A stretch of DNA of 64,000 nucleotides from the NCBI GenBank assembly GCA_963514095.1, contig OY741282.1, positions 20,495,102 through 20,559,101 on the forward strand, in the 5' to 3' direction. The stretch's first letter is position 1. Each line of letters begins with the position of its first letter. The notes below the pieces were generated by a model, which worked only from the letters and a program-made list of their open reading frames with translations, made no database searches and was not told the DNA's origin. This DNA is from Eutrigla gurnardus (Eukaryota; Chordata; Actinopteri; Perciformes; Triglidae). This document shows positions 22,201 through 33,797 of the stretch, piece by piece. A program made the position numbers and the translations under genes.

Positions 22201-23270
22201 GGCCCTCATTTATAAAGCTTGCGTACGCACAAAACGGGGCTGGAAACGTGCGTACGCCACTTTCCACGCAAATGTTGTGATCTATAAAAACCAAACTTGA
22301 CGGGAAAGTGTGCGTACCTGTAAGCAAACTCTGAGGCATGCGTACCGGTACGCACATTCTGGAGACTGGAAGGGAACCAGCAGTAAACCTGAGAAGAACT
22401 ATATATTTTTGATGACTCGCACACATTTAATTACACTCCATATCATACGTTAGATCTGCGTTATCATGAGGAACTCCAGCAATGTTTTTGACGTTTTTAA
22501 TGAGTGATAGTTTTTTTCATATTAACACCTTCTTTTAAAATCTGACTTGTATCTTAAATCAAAATCATTTTGAAATATTGAATCAGCGCTGTCACCGCAG
22601 GAGGAGGAGACGGCCCAAATGCATGTACAATAAATACCTTCCATTAGATCACTGTAGAACACAGCGGGAATAACTAAATATTCTCCTTATGTATGTGCAT
22701 ATATCATCAACACACATACATACAGCCATTAAGCCATCGTATACTTGTTACACTTTATCCTCCTTTTTAAACCACCAGAGCGCAGAGGAAATGCGCTATA
22801 ATGAGTGGCACGCTCGTGGAGCGTGGAGAGCGCAAATTTATCGATGACCCCGCCGTTGACTGCAGCAGCAATGTGTTGCCACTCGCACTGCGTCTTTTTA
22901 TTCGTGATCCCGCTGCTGTGACCACTAAATTAAATTATTGTCCGGGCCTCCCCAACAAGTGTCTCTTTCTCCGTTTCTGAAAAGTTACGTTTCTTCGCTA
23001 TTTTTCTGACCTGTCGCCGTGATTCACCACACGGAAACGATTGCATGCCGGCTCATTAACATAGTAAAATGTGGGCGTGTACAGGGCGGGATTCAGGTAC
23101 GCACACTTGTAGGTGATCCTGTGATTTATAAAGGGAACATTGCATACAGCTTGCGTGTGCACATTTTTATAAATCAGATTTTTTTTGGCAGATCTTTGGA
23201 TTTTTGCGTGCGCCAAAACGCACGTACACTTTTAGTAAGGATCCTACGCACAGTTTTATAAATGAGGGCC
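22201..23270. mobile_element. Non-autonomous TIR transposon, 1070 bp, 3-bp target duplication
   Basis: Termini ggccctcatttataaa at the left and its reverse complement at the right, with CAG on both sides (22198-22200 and 23271-23273). Subterminal regions are rich in gcgtacgcac-like palindromes on both arms. There is no transposase frame. The end sequence and 3-bp duplication are reminiscent of PIF/Harbinger-type MITEs in fish, though the usual TWA target is not seen here. About 1.2 kb upstream of the NLR gene 1 start. Confidence 0.7.
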
Positions 23271-23273
23271 CAG

Positions 23274-23838
23274 AGCTGTAGACATGGTTCAATGAGAAGG
23301 GATGAGCTGTTGGCTGGAGGATGAGGTCCCACCTGTCCAGACTCATCCAGGTGAGACGCACATTAAATATACATATACTCCTAGTGAACGCATTCACAAT
23401 GAATGTGGGTAGTTACTGTCCTTTCACCGGTGTTGACAAGAAGACATTTTTTACTTTGTCTTTGAACTAACAGATCCATGTCACCCAATCAACATGAAGA
23501 GAGGTGGACTACGAGTACCATGGGGACGAGAGCCGAGGACCTTCTCGAGGACTACCATGCAACTATTATCTTCATTGGTCATTCATCAACGCTGATGATT
23601 AGCTACTCAGTTTATTATGTCACGTTGGTGGTGGACTTTGTTTGGGCCGAAGTATGCGACATAGAAACGAGTTTGAATAATTTATAGTTGAATTATAATT
23701 CCTCAACTTCTGTTATTGCATTAAAAACTGAATTTGAATCACATGCGTTGAATTTATGGTTGCAGTTATTTTTTTAAATCTTTTTTTTTTCTTTACAGTT
23801 TATTAGGCGACATGTAATTCTGTAGTTTTTATTTAGTG
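23274..23838. other. Intergenic, no gene seen
   Basis: About 560 bp between two TIR elements. A 69-codon plus-strand frame (23478-23687) has no recognisable features and is probably chance. Confidence 0.4.
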
Positions 23839-25050
23839 TAAAGCTGTAGTCTACGATTTGAAAGATTTTTCAATTGAGCCAAAATTCATCCAATAGTATA
23901 CTATTGGCAATTTTGGCTGAGGCTGCGGCGTCAGCGAGGGAGGGGGGGATTGTGGCGAGTGATCGCTGAGCAGTTTGGGATTGGGGACTTACTGCAGTCG
24001 GGGTGAGAGAGAAATGCATTTACACCGATAATGTTTCATCATTCGTGGCCAGGGCATGAAACTGGCACCCGCCCACACGCCAAATGCGGGTAGCTTTTGT
24101 GATTGGCGGGTGAAACTGTCAATCTCGCTGCCACATTGGCGGGTAGCCAATAAGACAACACAACACTGAGCAAGTGTCAGCGGCTAGTTCAAGCAGCAAC
24201 TCTCTGGAACTCTCTGTTGACGTCAACTGTCAATCATCTCTATTCTACATTCTGATTGGTACTCGCTTCACTCGCATCGCAGAGAGTTACATTATTTTAT
24301 CTCCGTCCCCGCCCACATCGCATCGCCTGTCCTGACCACTTCCGCTAGAACACATTCACATTCATTGACAGCTGTCGCTCAGAGATGGGCGAGTGGCGAC
24401 GTATGTGAACGAGGCTTCAGTCAAAACCAAAACACCAAGGAAGGCTGAGGAATAGTCACCCACTTATATTATTATTAATAATAGTCATGATAAACTAATA
24501 GTATAAAGGCTCAGCACTGTGTTTTAGTCATTTTTGTTGTTTTCTTGGATGCTTAAACTCCTCAACCCCATTAAGTATGTCAACATTTGTATCAGCACCA
24601 GCAGTTTGTAAGAAATTGGTCAGTAATTAATATGTCATATTTTGGTTCTCAGAATTCACCAAATTGATGCATTAAAATGAAATTATTCAAAATGTTCTCC
24701 CTGGAGATGTAAAATCCCACTCATTCGGTGTGTTATGGAAGCGTTGTGATTGGAGACAAAACAGCCAATCAGAATTGAGCTTCTCCAAGTCTCTCATTGG
24801 TTGCTATTGTGGCACATTTGTAACGCTGTGCCAAGTTGTGCGAGCGTACAGACAAAGTTGAGCGCGCACAGAAGGGACAGATTGAGAGCGCCAGCTCGTT
24901 TATTTCCTGTCTTACATTATTAGACCAATTGATTAATCCATGTGTGTCTGACCTCACAACAATGGTCAGGCACACCTGGATTAATCAGTTTGAGTCTTTC
25001 AGGCACTGAGGTTTAGTGCTTGCTTATGCCACAAAGTTTTACATTTTTAC

Positions 25051-25121
25051 TAGTGCTGGGCCGTTAACACCATTAACAGCGTTAACTTAACGGCGCCGTT
25101 AATACGGCCCGCCCAGCACTA
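25051..25121. mobile_element. 71-bp foldback remnant with tagtgctggg ends
   Basis: Starts tagtgctgggccg and ends cggcccgcccagcacta, nearly a perfect hairpin with gttaac motifs in the middle. The ends resemble those of common fish hAT MITEs. Probably a deletion derivative in which only the two termini remain. Confidence 0.5.
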
Positions 25122-25962
25122 ACTTCAACAAACACCCACCTCCGAGAGAAGCACGAGTTTCCTCTTGTTTTTCTTTTTTCCCCCTCTTGCTCGCGCCTGA
25201 CTAGTAGGTTCTTTTCGAAGTCATCACGTCTTCACCTGCAGCTGCTTGACAAGTGCCTGCAGCGTATGTGCATCTGACTAGTGATTGGTCAGATCGATTG
25301 CTGTCAATCATTGCAGTGACGGCGCGTGCGGTGTCTCTTCTTCTCTCTCTTCTCCTGCCTCGCGCTGACAGCTGATCTAGTAGCGCGCCCCACGGCTGTG
25401 CATATGCGCGTCCTTTGTGCAAAACGGGGCCCCTATTGGATCGCGGGGCCCTACGCACTGTGCGTGTTCTGCGTGTAGGCAGGGGCGGCCCTGAGTGAGA
25501 GTAATATATTTTTGCCTGCTCAAATGACATTATGTTTTGCTCGCCTATCATTTCTCTTTAAAATATCATTTCTGTGCTTGCAAAATATATTTTTCTGCGC
25601 TCAAAATCTCACATTGCTCCTTCATAAATGTGGCACAAATAACGCCATACGGTTCCACTCCGGCGTGCGCACGTGTTTGTAGTCAACACGGCCCCCAAAA
25701 ATGCTGATCGGAGCATCCCTACTTTGTACATGTTGTGGAAGTCCCGGACACACGGGAAACTAAACGGCCTGCCTGAGTTCATAGTGGAGGGAATGTTCCC
25801 ATTCATTGTCTATGTAAGAAGCCGTGTAATGCCGTCGTGGAGCAGCGAGTTTCCAGAGACGGCACCGCCCGCAAGCTCTCGATAATCTTTCAAACTGACC
25901 GTTGGTGATCTAAAATAAAGACAGATTCAGCAACTGCACGGTCATGCATACATTTTATTTCC

Positions 25963-26055
25963 TCCGTTTTCCCGTGATAACGAGATCATATCATCCGTTT
26001 TCCCGTGATAACGAGATCATATCATCCGTTTTCCCGTGAAAACGAGATAATGAAT
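25963..26055. repeat. 31-bp tandem repeat, three copies
   Basis: Copies begin at 25963, 25994 and 26025 (tccgttttcccgtgataacg); the third differs at one position (gaaaacg) and breaks off early. Function unknown; lies within the 2.7-kb TIR element. Confidence 0.85.
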
Positions 26056-26571
26056 GAAGCATGATAGGCGAGATATCAAGTTGGGTAAAGTTGGAAAGAT
26101 ATTCACAGATTTGAACTTCCTGGATGAATAAATCAGAAGTGAAACGTTTTTCAAACACAAATGATGCCTCTGTCCCGCCGTAATATCATAGACTATGAGC
26201 TACAAGGACCAAAACCCAGATTTTTTACATAAATAAGCGTCCTCCGAGCTGAACGGAGAACATTGATCTCTCAGCCGGGCGAGTGCTCAGGGACCGTCTG
26301 CAAATTACAAGACAATCAATAACTCCACTGTTATACAGTACAGAGACTCCAAAATCATTACACACACCAAGGGTCTCCTCGTTGTCATACAACAGCTGTT
26401 TTGAAAATATGTGCCTTTTTATAATTGTGGTGATTTTTTTAATGGTATTAATCATGACTATCTCCTATATTGATCAATAACTCCACTGTTATTTAGTACA
26501 GAGACTCCAATATCACTACACACACCAAGGGGTGCTTTTTTCAAACTTTCAAATCATAGACTACAGCTTTA

Positions 26572-27059
26572 AAGTATCCACAGTAAAAGTACACAGTGTT
26601 GTACTATAATACACGATATGCTTAGATTATTCTTACTGATGCATTCAGGTGGAAGCTGTATTTTACAGCTTCAGTACATTTACTGCAGTAAAGACTGAAC
26701 ATTGTCTCATTCTTGTATGTTTGAAATATCAGAAACTGTCACTTACCAAACTGTTCACATGTAGGAGAGACGACAGGACGATGTGTCGCAGATCTCAGAC
26801 ACCAGGAAGTAACCAGAGTTTCAAGTATGATTTAAACCAGTTCAGGACTGTGCCAGGCAGCCCCACCCATGTTTCCAGAATGCCTGGTATGCCGTGATCT
26901 ACTGTATCAAACGCAGCACTACGGTCCAGTACAACTAGAACGAAGATTTGCTGCAATCTGTACGAAAACCAATATCATTTTAAACCGTGCGTTGCGGCCA
27001 TCCGACTTTCTTTTTGAAGTCGACAACCGGAAAACGGATAACGAGTCGTTTTCCGTTTT
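26572..27059. other. Intergenic, no gene seen
   Basis: About 490 bp with scattered short frames and no recognisable element, ending in a repeat shared with the LRR cassettes. Confidence 0.4.
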
Positions 27060-27205
27060 TCGCTTCAAAATAAAAGAACGAAAAACGGAAACGACTCGTA
27101 TCCCGTTATTTGTTTTAAAATCGGAAAAGGAGAAACGGAAAACGACTCGTTAACTGATATTAGATATTGTGTTCATGAATGGGATTCGGGGATTAAATAG
27201 GGTCC
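27000..27205. repeat. Interspersed copy of the purine-rich segment found in LRR cassettes
   Basis: From cgcttcaaaataaaagaacg (27060) to gaatgggattcgggga the sequence matches cassette positions about 239-382, 4329-4470, 8118-8260, 51920-52060 and 56594-56735. The left flank extends the cggaaaac/aacgactcg motif. It lies outside the arrays, so the segment is a dispersed repeat that was already part of the founding cassette. Confidence 0.75.
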
Positions 27206-27270
27206 GTGTACCTTCCGTTCATTCTATTTTCAATTTTGAAACAAAAAATGAGTCATTTTTCTTTTTTCAA

Positions 27271-27930
27271 TATACACTCAACAAAAATATAAACGCAACA
27301 CTTTTGTTTTTGCTCCCATTTTTCATGAGATGGACTTAAAGATCTAAAATTAATTCCAGATACACAATATTACCATTTCTCTCAAACATCCATCCATCCA
27401 TCCATTTTCTACCGCTTATCCTGTATTCAGGGTCGCGGGGGGGCTGGAGCCGATCCCAGCTGTCATTGGGCGAAGGCAGGGTACACCCTGGACAGGACGC
27501 CAGTCTATCGCAGGGCCAACATGTAGAGACAAACAACCATTCACGCTCACATTCACACCTACGGGCAATTTAGAGTCATCAATTAACCTATCCCCATCCT
27601 GCATGTCTTTGGACTGTGGGAGGAAGCCGGAGAACCCGGAGAGAACCCACGCTTACACGGGGAGAACATGCAAACTCCACACAGAAGGAACCCGGGCCGA
27701 CCCGGGGATCGAACCCAGGACCCTCTTGCTGTGAGGCGAGAGTGCTAACCACTACACCACCGTGCAGAGCCTTCTCTCAAACATTGTTCACAAATCTGTC
27801 TAAATGTGTGATAGTGAGCACTTCTGCTTTGCTGAGATAATCCATCCCACCTCACAGGTGTGCCACATCAAGATGCTGATCTGACATCATGATTAGTGCA
27901 CAGGTGTGCCTTAGACTGTCCACAATAAAG
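27271..27930 (+). mobile_element. Tc1/mariner-like remnant (one end), split by a retroposon
   Basis: Begins atacactcaacaaaaatata and continues gcaacacttttgtttttgct, the familiar end of a teleost Tc1-type family, running to cttagactgtccacaataaa. Only the long terminal region remains; no transposase frame. A 382-bp retroposon sits inside it. Family naming is from memory of the end sequence. Confidence 0.6.
27390..27771 (-). mobile_element. LINE 3'-end copy with 13-bp target duplication
   Basis: Flanked by ttctctcaaacat on both sides (27377-27389 and 27772-27784). On the minus strand it ends in ggatggatggatg tail repeats and encodes the decayed C-terminal string ISGRKWMDGWM. A second, shorter copy at 45467-45543 shares the same tail and stops earlier at its 5' end. 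This is the pattern of 5'-truncated non-LTR retrotransposition. A Rex/RTE- or L2-like source is likely but not proven. Confidence 0.75.
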
Positions 27931-28093
27931 CATTTCCTGATTGCGTCACGACGTCATCACGTTTGTCGGCCAAGCGGGAAAAACGCCGGTCACAACAAAA
28001 ATACAAACCGACATACGACACAGAAAATACAGACAGACAACACAGAAAATATACAGACAGACGACACAGAAACTTAACGGACAGACGACGACG

Positions 28094-29874
28094 ATGATGG
28101 ACACGGAGATTTTGTTTTTGTTTTTTTTAAATTTACTGGTTGTTGGAGGAAGAGGAGAGGCGGCTCCGGCGAACCAACCGGCGGCGACTGGTCTATCTCC
28201 GGCTGGGAGAGAGCCGTAGGGATGTAAGTTAACGTTAAACCTGTTGTTCATATATAGCGTAGTCCGTGGTAATTAACATACCCGTTAATTAACGATACCG
28301 TGAAGTGACAAGCCATATTAAGTATAGATTGACATGGTTAATGTCATTTCACAACGAGATTTGATACAGGGTTCGTACAGGTGCTTAAAATCTTTGAAAA
28401 TGCTCTACTTTTAATGCTGTGTTTTTCAAGGTCTGAAAAGTGCTTGATTTTAGTTTAAATGCTTGGCTTTTAAAATTGATTGGATTGAATAGTAAAATGT
28501 GTATGAACCCTGTAAATAACCATAACTAAATATAATATTAAAATGTGTCTTTAAACATCAAAACCATATTGAGAAGCCAAAGTGGATAGATGGACAGATA
28601 AAGTATCATTAGTCTAAGCTTTAACATTAATTACAATTGTCATATTGACTAAAATTCAGTAGCTATTGTTTAACCATTTATGTTGTCCTCCTGTTCTTAC
28701 CTTCCTTTCTCCATCCAGACAAGGCCACTGTACACTCGGATGAATCTCAACATCCCCATCTTCACAATTTTCTTTGATGATCATGACACCACACCAGATT
28801 TCAGGCTGAGCAGAGAGTCCCTGGCGGTGCTGCTGGACCTTCTCCACCAGGAGAGACGGCATGGATGGGGTGCCACCATTGAAACCTTGGTCTTCCTCTT
28901 CTGGCTGGCGAGTGCGACATCGTACCGGGTGGTCTCACGGGTGTTCGGGATTCCTCGCTCCACTGTCCACCGCATTGTCCATCGGGTTACTGAGGAGGTG
29001 GTGGCCCTCCGCCACAGGGTCATCTACCTCCCCAAGACCGCCGACGACCTGGCGGCAGTAACCCAGGGGTTTGCAGAGCTGGCAAGACACTGAGCTTTCC
29101 GCAAAGCTGCGGGAGCAATCGACGGCTGCCATGTCAGGATGGTGCCACCAAGCGGCCCTGATGGTCACTGTTACAGGAACAGGAAACTGTTTCCATCAAT
29201 CATCCTGCAGGCAGTTTGTGACCATCAGGGCCGCTTCCTCGACACGTACGTGGGCTGGCCGGGGTCGGTGCACGACTCCAGGGTCCTCCGGCACAGCCCA
29301 CTGTACAGGCGTGGCACCTACCCTCCTCCAGGGTACTTCATCTTGGCAGATGGCGGGTACCCGTGCCTCCAACATCCACTCCCCCTCATCACTCCCTACA
29401 GGCGGCCGGTACAAGGTGTGGGAGCCCAGCGCTTTAATACCCATCATTCCAGGGCACGCTCCATCATAGAGCGTGCCTTTGGGATGATGAAGACGAGGTT
29501 TAGGTCCATCTTCCTCAAAGCGCTGGAGGTACACCACACCTTTGTGCCTCAGGTATGTCATTACACAACAGAATTATTGTTAAATGGTGAATACCAGTAA
29601 ATTAATTTAAATTTAATTATAATTACATTTAATTAATCTTTTTTCTTCTTCTTTTCTACAGGTCATAACAGCTTGTGCCGTCCTGCACAACATCTGCCTG
29701 GGTGCCGGTGACATCATGGCCCCAGAGGATGACGTGCAGGACGACATGCCGGAGGATGAGGGGGAGAACGGGGAGAACGGGTTGGAGGCAGCCAGTGGTG
29801 CACCGTGGCGGGACCAGCTGTCTGCCGAGGTGTCTGCCCTGGAGGAGGGTGTCCTCGACCATGATTACCTCTAG
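28094..29874 (+). pseudogene. HARBI1-like transposase, disabled
   Basis: DDE_Tnp_4 family transposase in three exons: about 28094-28223, 28719-29552, 29662-29874, with GT-AG borders (cag-gtatg; ctacag). Recognisable are the helix-turn-helix region FGIPRSTVHRIVHRV, first catalytic Asp in AGAIDGCHV, second in LADGGYP, Glu in SIIERAFGMMKTRF, and the tail ACAVLHNICL. An in-frame TGA at 29091-29093 follows ELARH. In exon 1 the ATG frame differs from the frame of the Arg-rich stretch RRLRRTNRRR, implying a frameshift there. The catalytic triad codons survive, so decay is moderate. Confidence 0.85.
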
Positions 29875-32277
29875 AGGGCAAGTAAAATAATTGTGAAGCT
29901 GTTCCTATTTTAAATGTTTTGTACACATTTTGGTTTGTTTAAGTAATTCGTGGTGGGATGTTATGCAGTGGTATTATTAGTATTTTTTATTCTTGCCCCT
30001 CTTTTAAACATTTTCAGTGACATGGCAGCCGTCGATTGTGTCAGCCCTGCAAACCCCGTTGATGGACGATGCGGTGGACAGTGGAGCGAGGAATCCCACA
30101 CCCCCAACCTACCAGATGTCCCGCTCGCCAGCCAGAAGAGGAAGACCAAGGTCTTTGTGGCATCCCATCCAGCAGCACCACCAGGGACTCCTGCTCAGCC
30201 AATCATTTTTACTGTATATATGTTCTGTCAATTTCTGATCTTTTGTAAATAGTTGCAAATGATATGCCCACTTGTAAATAATTTAAAATGTTATTTTGTA
30301 TCATTATCCTGTCTTTGAAATAAATTATATTGTCACTGAAAAGTAGTTCAAAAGTTTACTTACGTTGTAAATAAGAAATGGAACAGAAAATAGACCAAGG
30401 TTACAAGACTGTAATTTAGAACAATAGAATAATTTTATTAACAATTTAAATGAACAACAAAGAACTAATGAATTGAACAGAAAAAAAAAAAATTAACGCC
30501 TCTCCACCATCCTCTCTAACAAACCAAAAAGTCTCTCCATTCTCTCTCTGCTCTCCCTTTCTCTCCTTGCCTCAGCCTCCCTCTGCATGTGCATATCCTC
30601 CTTTATGAGCTCTAATAGCTCATCCTTTTCCCTTCTCCTCTTCCTGTTGCCTGTTGATGGCCCTGGCTGTCTTTCCTCATCCTCCTCGTCCTCGTCCTCC
30701 TCCTGCTGCTCACCCACTGCAGCATCTGGCCCTGGTGTGTCCTCAGGGATGGAGGCGATTAGGACAGGCGGCGCAATGGACGGCCGCTGTCCTAACACCT
30801 CGTCCATGAGGACAAACCAGGGCCAGGTGGCAGCAGTGGAACTCCCACCAACTCCCTGCCCTGTCCCTGGGTCTTTGCAATCCTAAGGCAGAGGAATCAC
30901 TTCACAATCACATCAACAACAGCAATGTGTGTTTATTGAAAGTGTCTTGAAAAAGGAGTGTTTCATGGACTCAAAAAGAGGTGCTCTTCGGAATGGGATT
31001 TATGTAGTGATAAAGAAACTGAAAATGAATGTCTGACTCCCTGATGAAGGCTTGATGCCAAAACACATTGAAAGACTGCGTTTTTAATGTTTATATGACC
31101 ATGACATGAGGTGCCTTGGAGGTTTTTTCTACGTTCCTTCATCAAAGTACACTGTAAACCCGAACAAGTTCAGAAAACTCAAAATTTATGCTGTAACTGA
31201 TTACGTAAATGTTTTTGAGTTAACCTAATAAATGTTTTGAGTTACACTATACTTAAAAAATATGTGTTCAGTTGACTTAATCTATATTCTAAGTTCAATA
31301 TAATTTATCATTTTCCTTAACTTAATATTTATGTCTTCTTCATACTTAAATTATTTAAATTTAACTTTCATTAAATTGAAGTGCACTGTACTTAAAAAGT
31401 ATTTTAAGCAGTTATTAAAACTTGTATGTATACAAACTTAAAATTTTACTTCAGTATTACTCAAAAAACATACTTGTACATAACTCATAAGCTCATGAAA
31501 ATTGTATTGATTTAAGTTCTGAATACTCAATTTTTACATTAAACACACACACAACTTCAGGTACAATTTCAGTTTGTGTTTATTTTGCATTAACAGTGTT
31601 AATCCAAACAAGTATGAGCAATTACAGCAATATTTATTTAAACCCCACTGCAAATGTAACTGGACATTAAACAGCTCAGTCACCTCCTGAACGGGTAAAA
31701 AGTCTGTATATCTGTGTGTGTGTGTGTGTGTGTGTCCATCTACATGTCATGACATGACTGAGCATGTTAAAGTGCTTAAAGTAAAACATCTGGCAAGACT
31801 TTGTAAACAAAATAAAAGGATCTTACAGCTCATCAAACTGCAAAGCAATTTTAAACAAATAAAACTGAAATAAATAATACCACTGGCCTTTGTGCATAAG
31901 TCATAAGGACCAAGAGCTCTTTCATAAAATAAAATAAAAAATAAATAAATACATTATTCTAAAGGGCATATCTCACACTATCGATCTACAGTTGTTAACT
32001 TTTTAAAAATGCAACCATGAACAAATGACCACTTGGTGGATAAGGGACATGTAAAAAGTGTGTGTCCTGCTTGTGCTCCTTCACATGCAACAGCTCTACA
32101 CATTATAAAGGAATTTTCAGTGAATAAATGACAGAAATATACAATTGCTAACAATTAAAACTGTAATATTTTTATAAAGTGCAAACATGATTAGGTAGCT
32201 TTTGTGATTAGACAGCCTACCTGGTGCAACTTCCATTCAGATGCTTTGGGCAAAAGCATATTCAACATACTGTAACA

Positions 32278-32884
32278 TTAAGACACTTGGCACCAAAAAC
32301 TTGCTTCTGTATGTGCAGACAGATGTGTGCATGTGTATGGACACAAAGTGTAATGTGGTCCCATCAGCACTTTCTGGATGAAGGTAAAAGTGTGAATGAG
32401 TTTCCTGGGGTGGTCCAGATGCAATACATACATCAAACCAAACAACAATACAAATGCTTTAGCCAACCTGGGGATGTTGCTCATCACAAGCTCATCTTCT
32501 ACCACAATAGCAATGGATGCAGGACTGAAGTCAACTGGACTTGTAGTGCTCTCGGAGACCACCGTGACAAGGGCAACAGGCGTGTCAGTGATGTCTGGCT
32601 CAGGCGAATCGTCCTCCTGGAATATGCAGGTTGTACAAGGTTAACTTTCAGGAACTAGACAATTGCATTATATTACTATTTTACAGGTCATAACTCAACA
32701 GCTAAGTATTAGGTAGGTATTTCAACTGACTATTCTACTAGTCACCATCCAACAGGTAGGTATACATGTAAGTATGTCAATCATCGGGTCAAGGAAGGAA
32801 GCTGAAGGAAGGACAGGGGGAAGAAGGGAGGAAGGAAGGAAGAAAAATGAGGGAGGAAAGAAGGAAGGGGAGGAGGTAGGAAAG

Positions 32885-32924
<40 letters not shown>

Positions 32925-33797
32925 GCGTGTTATTTCATGAGTGGTAAGGTCAAAAGGTCAACCAAATTATTAGCCCTCTGGGCAAGATGAGGTCAGGGCT
33001 TTGTGAGAAGTGAGGGCTTCTATACCACATAGTGTATGTATCCATATGCATCCACACTCACGCCTCCACACAGGGTTTGGAAGGTGGTTGCGTTGTATAG
33101 TTAGGCAGCTTTTAGTGTTGAAAATAATGCTATCCATACAAAGCAAGCAATATCACCTCATTGATACTAACAGTTCTGCGAAAGCAGTGCATACTTACAT
33201 TCCACATCTTGAAGAACGGTGGGTCCTCCTCACGTAGGTATACCGGGAGGGCACAGTTGCGTCTCATGTTGACATCTTGTTCTTGCTGAAAGGACAAGCA
33301 AATTGAACATGATGAACTTTGTTGCTGTCACTGTTGTCCGTATAACTTAATTTGGACCAAGTTCAACTTTAACTCACCTGGAGGTCATAAATATGTAGGA
33401 TGTCATGCAGCGCCTCTGCTATCTTGCCGGTGTGTTCTGCCTTCTGTCTGTATATGGCCAACAGTTGTGGTGTGTGCCGGTCAAGCTCAGCATAAAACTG
33501 GTTCCGTAGATTGACGTTTGTGATGCGGTGGAACTCTGCACAAACCTACAAAACAAAATAAAAAAACACAATAGGACAAATGAATTGGGATGAAACATGT
33601 TTAGAGAGGGCAGACTGAGAAAGATGTGTAAAGATTGGTAGAAATGAGAAAGAGTGAGCCTCTTTTACCTGCGATTCCATACGAAGAGCCGGCCACTTCT
33701 GTAGGAACTCCTTCACCATTTGATCCCCCTGAACCATCTCTTGGCGACGCAGGGCAAAAGTCATCAGTGTGATAGTGTTGCCCCTGAGAAGGGCGGC
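32278..33797 (-). CDS. SAMD3-like (sterile alpha motif domain-containing protein 3-like) protein, C-terminal exons
   Basis: Four exons in phase 0 with GT-AG borders: 33669-33797 (LMTFALRRQEMVQGD), 33378-33545 (CAEFHRITNVNLRNQFYAEL), 33199-33285 (MRRNCALPVYLREEDPPFF), 32278-32616 (PVDFSPASIAIVVEDELVM, PRLAKAFVLLFGLMYVLHLD, FIQKVLMG, stop). They give about 240 open codons matching the C-terminal part of a protein annotated widely in fish as SAMD3-like. The N-terminal and SAM parts were not found. Upstream exon-like pieces (34930-34981, 34412-34453, 34106-34147) have good splice sites but do not give one open frame, so the gene is either short, 5'-truncated or decayed. Biochemical role unknown. 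Confidence 0.65.
32801..32931. repeat. GGAAG-rich tract followed by (GT)n microsatellite
   Basis: A purine-rich ggaagg-type tract (32801-32885) leads into about 45 bp of gt repeats. Lies in the 3' part of the SAMD3-like gene's first downstream intron. A further (TG)n run is at 31712-31735. Confidence 0.9.

Larger units (their letters stand above)
23839..26571. mobile_element. TIR element, 2.7 kb, with 26-bp inverted ends
   Basis: The left end taaagctgtagtctac (23839 on) and the right end (26546-26571) are inverted copies over 26 bp with one mismatch. If the element is counted from aagctgtag, TA flanks both sides, suggesting a TA target duplication. The interior has no intact transposase. It holds a foldback element (25051-25121), three 31-bp tandem repeats (25963-26049), and a direct duplication of about 55 bp (about 26318 and 26476, actccactgttat...). 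Superfamily not assigned. Confidence 0.55.

Noticed and set aside
25201..25551. 116-codon minus-strand ORF
   Set aside because: Arg-rich translation of GC-rich repeat DNA inside a TIR element; no domain, no splice context.
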